A stretch of DNA of 64,000 bases from an uncultured Muribaculaceae bacterium (GCA_910578395.1 CAJTPZ010000010.1:1-64000), one strand, 5' to 3'; shown: positions 36,875-46,872, numbered from the stretch's first letter. A program made the numbers and translations. The notes: generated from the letters alone by a model not told the origin.

Positions 36875-37265
36875 CTAATAATAAAATATCCTGCAGTGGC
36901 CCAAGATATTCCCTCTTTTCACATACCCCATTCCGGCAAGCACAAGCACATCATCTTCAATCCCTGTAGCTCTACGCTCCTCTATTTTTATACTCATTCC
37001 TTCTGCACCGTTGACTTCAATATCATAAACTTCTCCTTTATAGACTATATGAAGCGTATCACTACCCTTGACGTCTGCAAGCCCGAAGCATCCGAGTTTA
37101 TCAGATTTTGCATGATGTCTTGGGTTATGCACATAAATTTTTGCACCTTTAATTGGCTTTCCTTTAAAATCATAGAGCATGCCATTAAACAGTTTCGAGG
37201 CTATTGCCAAAATAGTCGAAACAAGCATCATAAAAATCGCATTAAAAAAATCTGTTTGTTTTCAT
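36875..37265 (-). pseudogene. small secreted carboxypeptidase-regulatory-like domain protein, frameshifted in its signal peptide
   Basis: The intact frame 36875-37231 gives 118 residues starting MMLVSTILAIASK. It contains a CarboxypepD_reg/TonB-plug-like beta-sandwich start, GMLYDFKGKPIKGAKIYVHN and GCFGLADVKGSDTLHIVYKG. An upstream ATG at 37263-37265 reads MKTNRFF and then hits a stop because of a run of seven T (minus strand, 37244-37250). With six T the frame would join as MKTNRFFNAIFMMLVSTILA, a standard signal peptide with a positively charged start. So either the gene is broken or slippage-controlled, there is a sequencing error, or the shorter form with a start at 37231 is used. Function unknown. 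Confidence 0.6.
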
Positions 37266-37341
37266 TAGATTAACTTTTAAATGACTGCTCCTAAACATAG
37301 CATTTTTCTTTAAAACAAAACTATAACACCGAATAAATTAT

Positions 37342-37349
37342 TATTTTTG
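37342..37349 (+). promoter_or_regulatory. probable -7 element for the S41 peptidase gene
   Basis: TATTTTTG matches TAnnTTTG, with predicted start near 37356 and a leader of about 35 bases. No TTG at the usual -33 spacing. Confidence 0.45.
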
Positions 37350-37390
37350 GTCAAAAAAATAACCAAATCAAAGTATTACATCTAACAAAA

Positions 37391-40300
37391 ATGAGAAGAC
37401 AGTTAATCTTTGCGCTACTGACGGCAGGAATCGCCACAACAGCATCGGCAGACGAAGCCCGTCTGTTGCGCTTCCCGGCGACCAACGGCAGCGATGTAGT
37501 TTTCAGTTATGCCGGCGACCTCTACAGTGTGCCTATCACAGGCGGCGAAGCAAAACACCTGACCTCGCATCAAGGTTACGAAATGTTCGGTCGTTTCTCT
37601 CCTGACGGAAAGCAAATAGCGTTTACCGGAGAATACGACGGCAACCGCGAGGTATATCTAATTCCTTCGACTGGAGGAGAACCGGTGCGTCTGACCTATA
37701 CAAGCACAAATTCACGCGATGAACTTGGAGACCGTATGGGTCCCAACAATATAGTATTAAACTGGACTCCTGACGGAGACATTGTTTACCGCAACCGCAT
37801 CGGAAGTAGTTTCACCGGCAAGATGTGGACTATAGCACCTCAGGGAGGGATGCCGAAGCAGATACCGCTGCCCGAAGGAAGCTGGTGCAGCTTCTCTCCC
37901 GATGGTAAAAAGATGGCCTATAACCGTGTGATGCGTGAATTCCGCACATGGAAGTATTACAAGGGAGGCATGGCTGATGATATATGGATCTATGATCCGA
38001 CATCAAAGACGGTTGAGAATGTTACAAACAATATCGCTCAGGATATTTTTCCGATGTGGATCGGTGACGAAATCTTCTTTGCCAGCGACCGCGACAATAC
38101 AATGAACCTTTTTGCCTATAACACGAGGACAAAACAAACTGAGAAAGTCACTGATTTCACAGACTTCGATGTAAAGTTTCCGAGTTCAAACGGCAGAATC
38201 ATTGTTTTTGAGAATGGTGGATATATTTACAAATTTGATCCAAAATCACGCAAAAGCGAGAAAATTACGGTCTACCTCAACTCTGACAATACGGATGCCC
38301 GAACCGAACGCAAGAATGTCGGAGAACATATCACCAATCTCAGTATAAACGATCAAGGCAACCGCGTTGTGGCAACTGCTCGCGGCGAAGTATTTGATGT
38401 GCCTATAAAGAGCGGTTCTGTGAAGAACCTGAGCCGTACACCCGGATCCAATGACCGTGAAGGTGAAATCAGCCCCGACGGAAATATGATCGCATATATC
38501 GGAGACCGAACCGGTGAAACCGAAGTTTATCTCTATGACATAGCGACATCGAAAACCCGTCAGTTGACAAAAAACAATGACACTTACATACGTTCTCTAT
38601 TCTGGACTCCTGACAGCAAAAAGATTTTCTACACCGACCGACGCAACCGTCTTGTGGAAGTAGATGCGACATCAGGAGCCAAACGTACAGTGATGACCCG
38701 TCCGGAAGGCGAAATACGCACCGTAAAATTCTCGCCTGACATGAAGTGGATAGCTTATATCCGCTCAGCGGAAAATGAAATGTCTATTATCTATCTACGG
38801 AATCTGGCCTCAGGAGCAGAATATCCTGTTACTGAAAAATGGTATGACTCATCATCTCCGATTTTCAGCAAGGACGGCAAATACCTGATTTTTGTTTCAA
38901 ACCGAGACATGAATCCAATCTACAGCAATGTAGAGTGGAACTATGCCTATGGAAACATGGGTGCCGTATACATGACGATGCTTGCATCCGATACACCATC
39001 TCCTCTTATGATCAAACCGACAGATCAAAAAGAGATGACAAAAACAGAAGAGGAGAAAACCGGAGAGACGCCTATTATAAGAATCGATCCGGAGGGCCTG
39101 GCGGAACGTATCATAAAACTGCCTCTCGAAAATAACCAAATGGCACGCCCGATCTACTGCGACGGTGACAAACTCTATTACTCGGCCGGCAGATCACTGA
39201 AGGTTTATGATATGAGCAATGACACTGAAAAAGAAGTGACTAACGGACAACTTATCGCAACAGCTCCTGCCGGTAAAAAAGCGATATTCAGACAGAACGG
39301 AAATTATTATCTGGAATCATTCCCTTCAGAAAAAGTTTCGCTCAACAATAAAATTGATCTGAGTAACCTTGTAGCTGTTGTTGACTACAAAAAGGAATGG
39401 CCCCAGATTTACGACGAAGTCTGGCGTGCTTTCCGCGACGGGTTCTACCTGGAGAATATGCATGGCGCTGACTGGAAAGGCCTAAAAGATAAATATGCCG
39501 TGCTTATCCCTCACGCCAAAACACGTCTTGACCTGAATTATATAATAGGCGAACTTATAAGTGAACTTGCATGTGGCCACGCATACGTGAATATTGGCGA
39601 ATACAACAAACCGCCACGAATCACCATGGGTCTGCTCGGAGCTGAAATCAGCGCAGATAAAAGCGGTTATTTCAAGATCGACCGTATCTTGCCCGGAGCT
39701 CCATACCGCCCCGAGCTACGCTCTCCACTCGCAGAGCCGGGATTAAACGTTAAAGAGGGCGAATATATAACAGCCATAGACGGAATACCGACCAACACAG
39801 TCGGGAATATTTATGAACTGCTTATAGGCAAAGCCAACATTCCGACCGAACTCACAATAAACAACTCTCCAAGCGCCGGAGGACGCACGATTGTGATCAA
39901 ACCTACCGACAGCGAGGATATGCTTTACCACAACGAGTGGGTGCTCGACAATATCGCCAAGGTTGAAAAAGCGACTAACGGACGTGTCGGATATATATAC
40001 GTGCCTGATATGGGGCCGGAGGGTCTGAACGAGTTTGTGCGCTACTATTATCCGCAACTTGACAAGGAGGCTCTTATAATCGATGACCGCGCCAATGGGG
40101 GCGGCAACATATCGCCAATGATCATCGAGCGTCTGCAGCGTGAGGTATATCGCCGTACAATGAGCCGCACGTCAAGCCGAATCGGCAACATACCGGAAGG
40201 GACCATGCACGGTCCTAAAGTACTGTTGGTAAACAAGTACTCTGCATCTGACGGTGACCTATTCCCATGGAGCTTCAAAGCAACCGGTCTTGGAAAGGTG

Positions 40301-40606
40301 ATAGGAACCCGCACATGGGGCGGCATCGTAGGCATCAGTGGCTCTCTCCCCTACATGGACGGCACGGACGTGCGTGTCCCGTTCTTCACCAACTTCGACG
40401 CCAAGACCGGCCAGTGGATTGTCGAGAACCACGGCGTCGATCCCGACATAGTGATCGACAACGACCCGATCCTCGAGCAGCAAGGTGTAGACCAACAACT
40501 TAACAAAGCCATCGAAGTGATCATGGAAGAACTGAAGAACCGCAAGCCTCTCCCTGGCGTACCGACTCCCCGCACTTACAAAGATCTTGGAGTGGAAGGC
40601 AAGTAA
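37391..40606 (+). CDS. tricorn-like S41 family serine peptidase, exported
   Basis: A 1071-residue tricorn protease homologue with an N-terminal signal peptide cleaved near TASA-DEAR. Residues about 25-330 form a first WD40/TolB-like propeller (SPDGKQIAFTGEYDG), 330-640 a second, then the C1 helical domain with the catalytic His in ELACGHAYVN, a PDZ domain (residues about 760-860) and the C2 domain with the catalytic Ser in NKYSASDGD near residue 955. Tricorn trims short peptides; Bacteroidota copies are periplasmic. The gene is alone and ends in a strong terminator. Confidence 0.92.
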   Translation: MRRQLIFALLTAGIATTASADEARLLRFPATNGSDVVFSYAGDLYSVPITGGEAKHLTSHQGYEMFGRFSPDGKQIAFTGEYDGNREVYLIPSTGGEPVRLTYTSTNSRDELGDRMGPNNIVLNWTPDGDIVYRNRIGSSFTGKMWTIAPQGGMPKQIPLPEGSWCSFSPDGKKMAYNRVMREFRTWKYYKGGMADDIWIYDPTSKTVENVTNNIAQDIFPMWIGDEIFFASDRDNTMNLFAYNTRTKQTEKVTDFTDFDVKFPSSNGRIIVFENGGYIYKFDPKSRKSEKITVYLNSDNTDARTERKNVGEHITNLSINDQGNRVVATARGEVFDVPIKSGSVKNLSRTPGSNDREGEISPDGNMIAYIGDRTGETEVYLYDIATSKTRQLTKNNDTYIRSLFWTPDSKKIFYTDRRNRLVEVDATSGAKRTVMTRPEGEIRTVKFSPDMKWIAYIRSAENEMSIIYLRNLASGAEYPVTEKWYDSSSPIFSKDGKYLIFVSNRDMNPIYSNVEWNYAYGNMGAVYMTMLASDTPSPLMIKPTDQKEMTKTEEEKTGETPIIRIDPEGLAERIIKLPLENNQMARPIYCDGDKLYYSAGRSLKVYDMSNDTEKEVTNGQLIATAPAGKKAIFRQNGNYYLESFPSEKVSLNNKIDLSNLVAVVDYKKEWPQIYDEVWRAFRDGFYLENMHGADWKGLKDKYAVLIPHAKTRLDLNYIIGELISELACGHAYVNIGEYNKPPRITMGLLGAEISADKSGYFKIDRILPGAPYRPELRSPLAEPGLNVKEGEYITAIDGIPTNTVGNIYELLIGKANIPTELTINNSPSAGGRTIVIKPTDSEDMLYHNEWVLDNIAKVEKATNGRVGYIYVPDMGPEGLNEFVRYYYPQLDKEALIIDDRANGGGNISPMIIERLQREVYRRTMSRTSSRIGNIPEGTMHGPKVLLVNKYSASDGDLFPWSFKATGLGKVIGTRTWGGIVGISGSLPYMDGTDVRVPFFTNFDAKTGQWIVENHGVDPDIVIDNDPILEQQGVDQQLNKAIEVIMEELKNRKPLPGVPTPRTYKDLGVEGK

Positions 40607-40630
40607 CCGAAACTTACGCCTGATATTATT

Positions 40631-40656
40631 CCGGGTATCGCTATAGCGATACCCGG
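40631..40656 (+). terminator. terminator after the S41 peptidase
   Basis: A perfect palindrome CCGGGTATCGCTA / TAGCGATACCCGG, 13 bp, followed by TTTTTAT. It is 24 bases past the stop and may also serve the convergent minus-strand transcript. Confidence 0.9.
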
Positions 40657-40684
40657 TTTTTATACTCTCTATTTTAATCAGCCT

Positions 40685-40801
40685 TTATCTCTTACGGCGC
40701 GGCATTCTCGACATGACACATTGAACGGCATAAGAGGCAATCTTTTTTCTATTACCGATCATCAAAATCGCTGCCAATATAATCCAAAAGTACATTTTCA
40801 T
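40685..40801 (-). CDS. possible 38-residue single-span membrane peptide
   Basis: An ATG at 40801 opens 38 codons: MKMYFWIILAAILMIGN, a clear hydrophobic span, followed by a basic tail ending MPRRKR and a TAA. It begins 43 bases after the fimbrillin stop on the same strand, before the S41 terminator. There is no obvious ribosome site, which is common in this phylum. Hydrophobic start plus basic tail resembles small membrane regulators or leaders, but homology was not tested and chance is possible. Confidence 0.4.
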   Translation of the reverse strand: MKMYFWIILAAILMIGNRKKIASYAVQCVMSRMPRRKR

Positions 40802-40844
40802 TTACAATTAAGATTTACATATTATTTAAAATCACACTCATACA

Positions 40845-41930
40845 TTACATTGAAGGTGTTTCGGATATATTACCGTCACCAAATTCGTCAACCTTGACAT
40901 CAAATTCGATACCGTCAAACAACACAGACGGATTGTCTATCGCAATATTATATACATAGGAATAACCTATCTTCCACTGTGTGAGGGTTCCACCTGTAGC
41001 AGGATACATTATTCGGCCACATTCCGTTCCAGGTACAAGCAAATAATCGGGAGTATGCGATCCGGGGAAAAGCTTTCCGCCGGTAGCTTTGTCAAACATT
41101 TCGCAGTCGACGGCTATATATGCGCCTGTAAACACTTTATTATCCACATCATAAGAGAGAGGCCCCAATTCCTGAGGAATGAAAAAATCAATATCCATTC
41201 CATCATTACTCTCCGATACATCAGTTGGATCAGGAGTTAACACCAGTGTTCCGGATTTGCCAGGAGATGAGTAAAGCGAAACATCTCCTATCATGGACTG
41301 AGAGTGCCAGAAACCTGAAACAGTATTGTTGGCAGCAGTTGTCTGATGCGGATAAAAAAACGACCCCTGGCTATATACATTTCCTATTATCACACTTCTG
41401 ACTTTAACTATTATTCCGGAATTTGCACTCGACAGAAGCACATCGACCTTGGACAGTGCATGACGGAAGTTAATCATCACCGGGGCGGCTGTCTGTATCT
41501 CTCCATAGTTTACTGCATACAATAAATCAACATTGCCAGGGTTATTATATTTGTTGATACTTGCCGTACCGCTGCCATCGCCTGTTATATCGGGAGATGC
41601 GGATATGTCAGCCGGACTTATAGCATAGAAATTGACCGGAACATCTGGCCAATATGCCGCAGGTGAATAAGTCCATCGCGACCCATCTCGATTCACATTC
41701 ACATTATCCATCAATATCTTTCTGTTGGCATAGGCAGTGACAGCAAAATTCTGTATGGTAGCCGTTGTAGTGACATCGCCACGTGAAGCAACTTTCGGCG
41801 CTACCGCACTGAAACTGATTAATGAAGAATCAACCGGCTGAAGCGACGACCGATCTTCATCGGCACATGACGGCATCACAGAAACCAACACCGCATTCGT
41901 CAAAATTCCGACCAATAAATTCGCTCTCAT
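40845..41930 (-). CDS. fimbrillin family (Mfa1/FimA-like) lipoprotein
   Basis: A 361-residue lipoprotein with signal and Cys22 (SVMPSC). The mature part has the two-domain beta-rich fold of fimbrillins, with SFSAVAPKVASRGDVTTTA near the N-terminal strand, INFRHALSKVDVLLSS, a family hallmark, and the closing WKIGYSYVYNIAIDN. Fimbrillins polymerise into surface fibres after proteolytic removal of the N-terminal strand. It lies 68 bases after the Mfa2-like gene, so the anchor gene comes first here. Confidence 0.82.
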   Translation of the reverse strand: MRANLLVGILTNAVLVSVMPSCADEDRSSLQPVDSSLISFSAVAPKVASRGDVTTTATIQNFAVTAYANRKILMDNVNVNRDGSRWTYSPAAYWPDVPVNFYAISPADISASPDITGDGSGTASINKYNNPGNVDLLYAVNYGEIQTAAPVMINFRHALSKVDVLLSSANSGIIVKVRSVIIGNVYSQGSFFYPHQTTAANNTVSGFWHSQSMIGDVSLYSSPGKSGTLVLTPDPTDVSESNDGMDIDFFIPQELGPLSYDVDNKVFTGAYIAVDCEMFDKATGGKLFPGSHTPDYLLVPGTECGRIMYPATGGTLTQWKIGYSYVYNIAIDNPSVLFDGIEFDVKVDEFGDGNISETPSM

Positions 41931-41998
41931 AAGATATACATCTTTTAGTTATTAAAATCCGCGCCAACAGCCGGGATGCTTCTTTTATTAATAACGAA

Positions 41999-42988
41999 TC
42001 AACCCTTGCCTATGTTTATCACGACTGTATTCCATTGGTCAACGGATACATCGAATGTTTCCTGGCTATCATCGGGCAAAGGAAGGTCAAGACTGTCGAC
42101 ACGTACCCATACATCCATCGGATCAGACGCTGCAAGCGTCTGTGAAGTCACATCAAATTCATAGCTATGACGAGATCCGTCGGTCAGCCAAACAAACAGA
42201 TACAGCACATTTCGCACTGACTTATCGGATGCGAGCCCGAAAGTCATAAACTCTCCACTGATCTCTGACTCTCCTGAACGGACAGCAGCAAAAGGCAGTG
42301 TAACCCCTACTGAAGAACGAGAAAGATCACAAAGGCTGACATCCGCAGCCATTCCACTCATAGCAGCACACATACGTGACACTCCTTCAAGATTGGCAAC
42401 ATTCGATATTATAAAATGATATCGACTTACTATCTGGCGTGGATGTGTCGGCAAAAGCATCATCGAAGAGGTCAAAATCCGGCTTCCGTCCGAAACAATC
42501 TCATAAGATAATTCATCAAAACCAATACTAACATACGGAGAATAATCACACCACAACATATCAGGACACATAACCACCGTCTGGTCGCTATCTGTAATAC
42601 GATGCGGACGCGCTTCATTCAAATCAACCGCCGCGCCGGAAAGTAAATCGCATGGAAGAGTGGACGCAACAATTGAAGAAAAAGATTTATCATTTTCAAA
42701 TATGACAGAAGTATCGTCATTGATTGTAATAAATGCATAATCCCCCAATGGAAGTCTCAAATCTCCGCCATCCTTTCCCGGAATATCAAAACGCCAGGAT
42801 CCTGATCCGCTTTTCGGGAAAAAGAAATATGCCATACCTTCCGGAGAAGCCTCTGGAGCAAGCGTCCAATGATTATCAACATCCAGCTGGTTACAAAAAT
42901 CAGCACAATCCTGAATCCCGTCATATAAACAAGACTGCATCAGACCACATGTCAATAAAGCCCCAACAAGTATAGTGATTCTTGTCAT
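41999..42988 (-). CDS. FimB/Mfa2 family fimbrial anchor lipoprotein
   Basis: A 329-residue lipoprotein with Cys20 (lipobox LMQSC) and the FimB/Mfa2 family start CLYDGIQDC. It contains YAFITINDDTSVIFEND-like strand pairs and the C-terminal DVWVRVDSLDLPLPD. Anchors of this family cap and hold fimbriae to the outer membrane. It precedes the fimbrillin gene and is the first gene of the pair. Confidence 0.8.
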   Translation of the reverse strand: MTRITILVGALLTCGLMQSCLYDGIQDCADFCNQLDVDNHWTLAPEASPEGMAYFFFPKSGSGSWRFDIPGKDGGDLRLPLGDYAFITINDDTSVIFENDKSFSSIVASTLPCDLLSGAAVDLNEARPHRITDSDQTVVMCPDMLWCDYSPYVSIGFDELSYEIVSDGSRILTSSMMLLPTHPRQIVSRYHFIISNVANLEGVSRMCAAMSGMAADVSLCDLSRSSVGVTLPFAAVRSGESEISGEFMTFGLASDKSVRNVLYLFVWLTDGSRHSYEFDVTSQTLAASDPMDVWVRVDSLDLPLPDDSQETFDVSVDQWNTVVINIGKG

Positions 42989-43082
42989 CTGCGAATAGCG
43001 CGTAAATTATCATCCAATTACTTTTAAAAACGCTATAACAACAAATAAAGTTCCTAAAACCACCACTTAAATCATAACAAAC

Positions 43083-43110
43083 AGGGTTGGCTTCAAAATT
43101 GAAGCCAACC
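43083..43110 (-). terminator. terminator of the glp-HAD operon
   Basis: GGGTTGGCTTCAA pairs perfectly with TTGAAGCCAACCC (13 bp) around a two-base AA center. It lies 24 bases beyond the HAD gene stop on the minus strand, followed by TGTTTGTTATGATTT. Confidence 0.8.
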
Positions 43111-43133
43111 CATAAATTTCAATAATATATTTT

Positions 43134-44006
43134 CTAAAAAGAAATACCGCGGGAAATAAGCAGAAGACGGCCGAATTCAGCTATGTTTTCAGCTGTTACC
43201 GCCGGTCGTGGATCAGACTCGACCGCCGTCTGTAATGTTGTTTCTCCTGAGAGGACAAGCACTCCAAGCGCACCTGCATTTCTTGCTGTCGCAACGTCGG
43301 TGTAGATACGATCGCCACACATGGCTACTTCATCAGGCTGCATGCCATATTTTGCCATAATACAACGGAGCATATCAGGGTTTGGCTTCCCGACAACGAT
43401 ATCTGGGCGCCTGCCCGTGGCATGGAAAATGCTCTCACATATTGATCCGCAGTCTACAAGTACAACTTCCTTATCGGTAGGACAAACACGGTCGGGATTT
43501 GTCGCGATATATGGAAGACCCTGTGCGGCCCACCATGCAGCACGACACAGGCGACCATAAGTCAGTGTCGTATCAAACGCCACAACCAACATATCCGGCC
43601 TGTCGTCAGGATCATCGGCTGTCATCTCAAACCCTGCCTCCTCAAACTCGGCAACCATGCTCGGAGTTCCAAGCACAAAAAGGCGTTTTACCTCAGTATG
43701 ATTCTGACGGATATAATCGATAGTGGCCACAGCTGTTGTATATACCTCATCGGAAGTCGCATCAATGCCAAGCCTATGCAACTTGTCAATATAATCGGCA
43801 ATACTTTTCGTAGGATTGTTAGTGAGAAAAGAATATCTGATGCCATTTTCTGCAAGAGATTGCAAAAATGGCTTAGTAAACGGAAAAAGCTGTGAACCAA
43901 GATATATTGTACCGTCCATATCAAGGGCTACATGCCTGATTCTGCGACAAGCCTCCATAAGCTCATCATGAGACATGTCTGTCATGTATCTTTTAAAATC
44001 CGCCAT
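43134..44006 (-). CDS. HAD-IIA family phosphatase (NagD-like)
   Basis: A 290-residue haloacid-dehalogenase hydrolase with motif I VALDMDGTIYLG (residues 27-38), motif II LTNNPTKS, the capped-insert region and motif III/IV GKPNPDM and MCGDRIYTDV. Such enzymes dephosphorylate sugar or glycerol phosphates or p-nitrophenyl-like esters. It is the last gene of the glpA-B-C-T group, 15 bases after glpT, so glycerol-3-phosphate or dihydroxyacetone phosphate are natural candidate substrates (inference). Confidence 0.85.
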   Translation of the reverse strand: MADFKRYMTDMSHDELMEACRRIRHVALDMDGTIYLGSQLFPFTKPFLQSLAENGIRYSFLTNNPTKSIADYIDKLHRLGIDATSDEVYTTAVATIDYIRQNHTEVKRLFVLGTPSMVAEFEEAGFEMTADDPDDRPDMLVVAFDTTLTYGRLCRAAWWAAQGLPYIATNPDRVCPTDKEVVLVDCGSICESIFHATGRRPDIVVGKPNPDMLRCIMAKYGMQPDEVAMCGDRIYTDVATARNAGALGVLVLSGETTLQTAVESDPRPAVTAENIAEFGRLLLISRGISF

Positions 44007-44021
44007 AATTATTCAATGAGA

Positions 44022-45548
44022 TTATTCAGCGTTTTCTTTTTCCTGCCCGGCATAGAATTTTTGTGAACGGGCATAACCGTCACGAGGTGCAGCCCACATA
44101 GTGACAAAAGTGACCGCTCCAAGCACACCGATACCTATAATGAGATAGAAAACAACGTTCCATCCATAATGATCTGCGATAATACCTACGCCGATAGCCG
44201 ACAGAAATGAACCTACATATCCAAAGATACCAGCCAGACCATTGGCCGTAGCAGAGGCTTCCTTTGTTGCATGATTCGCCGACGATATTCCGATAAGAGC
44301 CTGCGGACCATACACAAAGAATCCGGCCATAGCAAGAATAATCACCGATGCTATATAGGGTAGCTGGGGGAAGAATATGAAGATGCACATGAACAGAGAC
44401 GCACCGATCATGCAACAAAGACACATACGATGGGCTTTGCCTTTGAATAGACGGTCAGTAGCCCATCCAGCAAATATAGTGCCTACAATGGCAAAAATCT
44501 CAAATGCAGCAACGGTCCATGCAGCGTCTTCAATAGACATACCTCGTGCCTCAGTGAGGAATTTAGGTCCCCAATCAAGGATTCCCATTCTCATCACATA
44601 GACAAACACGTTGGCTATACACAGTGTCCAGATCCACCGGTTGGTCCATACCATTACTTTGAGAAATTTGGCTTGAGAAGGAGCTTTTTCTCCGTTCTTG
44701 AGTTCTTTTTTACCGGTGTTGGTTCCAGGCAGTTCCGGCAGTCCAACTGACCGCGGATCGTCACGAAGACCGAAAAATAGCCATGCCGCACCAAGCACCG
44801 CAAGTCCGGCAGGAAGCCAGAAGCACCATTTCCATGCTCCCCAGTGTTTGGCATACTGGAGGATCTGATTCATATCCTCGGCAACCTCGGGATTAAGCTT
44901 GAGATTGGACGCGATCAGGCTTATGATCTCCGGATTGTTGCTCATATCCTGCCCCATTATGCCCATGATATAGCCACAAGCGACAACCGCGGCTGCAGCC
45001 CCAATGGAATGTGAGGTATTCCATATAGACATCTTTGTCGCCAGCTCGGACGGATGGATCCAACAAGGCAGCAAGCGTGCACATGGAGGATATCCTATTC
45101 CCTGAAATGCCTGATTTAGAACAATCGTCACTGCCATAACAAGAATAAGCATATTGACAAGATCAGGAGTCGCCTGAGCCGCTGTAGGATCAACCCCAAC
45201 CAGCCACGCGCTTATGTTATAGCCATAACCAAACGCAAAGTTGGAAAGAGCGCACAGCAAAAGTCCGATTGCCATAACTGCACGCGCGCTATATCGGTCA
45301 ACGATGAATCCGTTGACAAATCTTGAAAGTCCATATACCAATGAACCTATACCGATAACGATACCGAAATCGGTATTAGAAATACCATACTGTGCCGTCA
45401 GACCCGGCATAGCAAGTGAGAAATTCTTACGTACAAAGTAGTAAATGGCATAGCCAATCATCGATACTACGATTGTACGCATCTGCCACGACTTGAACTG
45501 CTTTATCACTTCCGGCTTCCAGGAGCCATAGATATTGTCTGTTGCCAT
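44022..45548 (-). CDS. glpT: glycerol-3-phosphate transporter of the OPA family
   Basis: A 508-residue MFS protein of the organophosphate:phosphate antiporter family with 12 membrane segments. The N-terminal substrate-binding stretch YFVRKNFSLAMPGL and RFVNGFIVDRY are characteristic. GlpT, UhpT and PgtP resemble each other; the assignment to glycerol-3-phosphate rests on being in the glpABC operon. It is longer than E. coli GlpT by about 55 residues, mostly an expanded central loop with NLKLNPEVAEDMNQ. Lies 67 bases after glpC. Confidence 0.82.
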   Translation of the reverse strand: MATDNIYGSWKPEVIKQFKSWQMRTIVVSMIGYAIYYFVRKNFSLAMPGLTAQYGISNTDFGIVIGIGSLVYGLSRFVNGFIVDRYSARAVMAIGLLLCALSNFAFGYGYNISAWLVGVDPTAAQATPDLVNMLILVMAVTIVLNQAFQGIGYPPCARLLPCWIHPSELATKMSIWNTSHSIGAAAAVVACGYIMGIMGQDMSNNPEIISLIASNLKLNPEVAEDMNQILQYAKHWGAWKWCFWLPAGLAVLGAAWLFFGLRDDPRSVGLPELPGTNTGKKELKNGEKAPSQAKFLKVMVWTNRWIWTLCIANVFVYVMRMGILDWGPKFLTEARGMSIEDAAWTVAAFEIFAIVGTIFAGWATDRLFKGKAHRMCLCCMIGASLFMCIFIFFPQLPYIASVIILAMAGFFVYGPQALIGISSANHATKEASATANGLAGIFGYVGSFLSAIGVGIIADHYGWNVVFYLIIGIGVLGAVTFVTMWAAPRDGYARSQKFYAGQEKENAE

Positions 45549-45615
45549 TGCTTGATTTTAAGGTATTTTTATAATGATCGGAGTCGCAAAAGCGAAATTA
45601 TAATTGTAAATTTAA

Positions 45616-46863
45616 TCAAATATTATTTAATGACATCGTTTTTTCAACATCAAGTGCATCGGCAAGTATGGAAACCGGATTCTTTACCGACACACCGCTT
45701 CCCTGCTCTATCTGCCACTTACAGGTCTCGCAGTCGGTTGCAACAATATCTGCACCAGAACTGACAATCGCCTCGAAAAGAGGACGTCCGATTTCCTGCG
45801 ATGCTTTGTAGTTCTCACGCTTAAATCCATAAGTACCGGCAAGGCCGCAGCACTGCGATGGTAAGGAAACAAGTTCCACACCGGGAATCATTTGCAAAAG
45901 AGAAGTCGAATAGATCGACCAACCGAGTTTTTCCATGTGACACGGAACATGATAAGCGATACGCATTTTAAAATCCGGACGAAATGCCAGTTTCACTTTC
46001 CCGGCATCAACAAGTTGAAAAAGATAGCGGGTAGCCAGATTGATGCTTTCTGCCACATCGGAGTTATCAAGTCCAAGAAGATTAGGATACTCGTCGCGCA
46101 TCGTGAGGATACACGTCGATGATGTACCTACAACCTGTGTTCCCGCCGCTACGGCCGCTCTTATTGATCTGAGATTTATCTCAGCATCACGCCTAGCCGG
46201 TGTCGTCATGCGGTTGACGATTTTGGCGACACCACAGCAGCGCTCCTTATCAAGCAAACGAACCCCAATGCCACACGCATTCATCACCTTGACAAAAGCG
46301 CGTCCAAGCTCAGGGTAATTATAGTTGACATAACATCCGTGATAATAAGTTACGTATTCAGAAAATCCGGCCTGTCCGGAAGCTGCTTCTTTCTCAAACC
46401 AACGGACAAATGTCTTTGACGCATAAGCCGGAAATGTGCGATGACTATCGATGGCAAGCGTCAAATCAAGAAGTTTCTTAACCGCAGGAAGACGCAACGA
46501 CCCATTGACAACCGGGGCCATACGCGTTGCCACCGTCCCCATGACATCGGTACTCGCCAACATTATATCACGCAATTTCACAGGTGTCTTGCTATACTTC
46601 AAACGGGCACTCTGTATAATATCGCCAATCTTTACGTTGGAAGGACAAGCGACCTCGCAGCGCTTACAATTAAGGCAGTATTTAAGCGCTTCGTTGAAAA
46701 AACGCGCGTTTTTCAGACGATAGCGTTCACCATCCGGTCCCGCCAGTTTAGGACCGGGATAAGTGGGATTTACAACAGTAACAGGGCAATATACGGTACA
46801 TATCGTACATTTCTTACACTGCTCGAAATTGTTGGTGCTTATGTTGGTATCCTGATATGCCAT
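45616..46863 (-). CDS. glpC: anaerobic glycerol-3-phosphate dehydrogenase subunit C
   Basis: Membrane-associated iron-sulfur subunit that passes electrons from GlpAB to menaquinone. The 415 residues have a first 4Fe-4S set FEQCKKCTICTVYCPV (Cys16-Cys26), a second set YCLNCKRCEVACPSN, and two CCG cysteine-rich domains with ERCCGVAKI and SQCCGLAGTYG. It is 9 bases downstream of glpB. Confidence 0.93.
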   Translation of the reverse strand: MAYQDTNISTNNFEQCKKCTICTVYCPVTVVNPTYPGPKLAGPDGERYRLKNARFFNEALKYCLNCKRCEVACPSNVKIGDIIQSARLKYSKTPVKLRDIMLASTDVMGTVATRMAPVVNGSLRLPAVKKLLDLTLAIDSHRTFPAYASKTFVRWFEKEAASGQAGFSEYVTYYHGCYVNYNYPELGRAFVKVMNACGIGVRLLDKERCCGVAKIVNRMTTPARRDAEINLRSIRAAVAAGTQVVGTSSTCILTMRDEYPNLLGLDNSDVAESINLATRYLFQLVDAGKVKLAFRPDFKMRIAYHVPCHMEKLGWSIYSTSLLQMIPGVELVSLPSQCCGLAGTYGFKRENYKASQEIGRPLFEAIVSSGADIVATDCETCKWQIEQGSGVSVKNPVSILADALDVEKTMSLNNI

Positions 46864-46872
46864 GTGTCTGCC

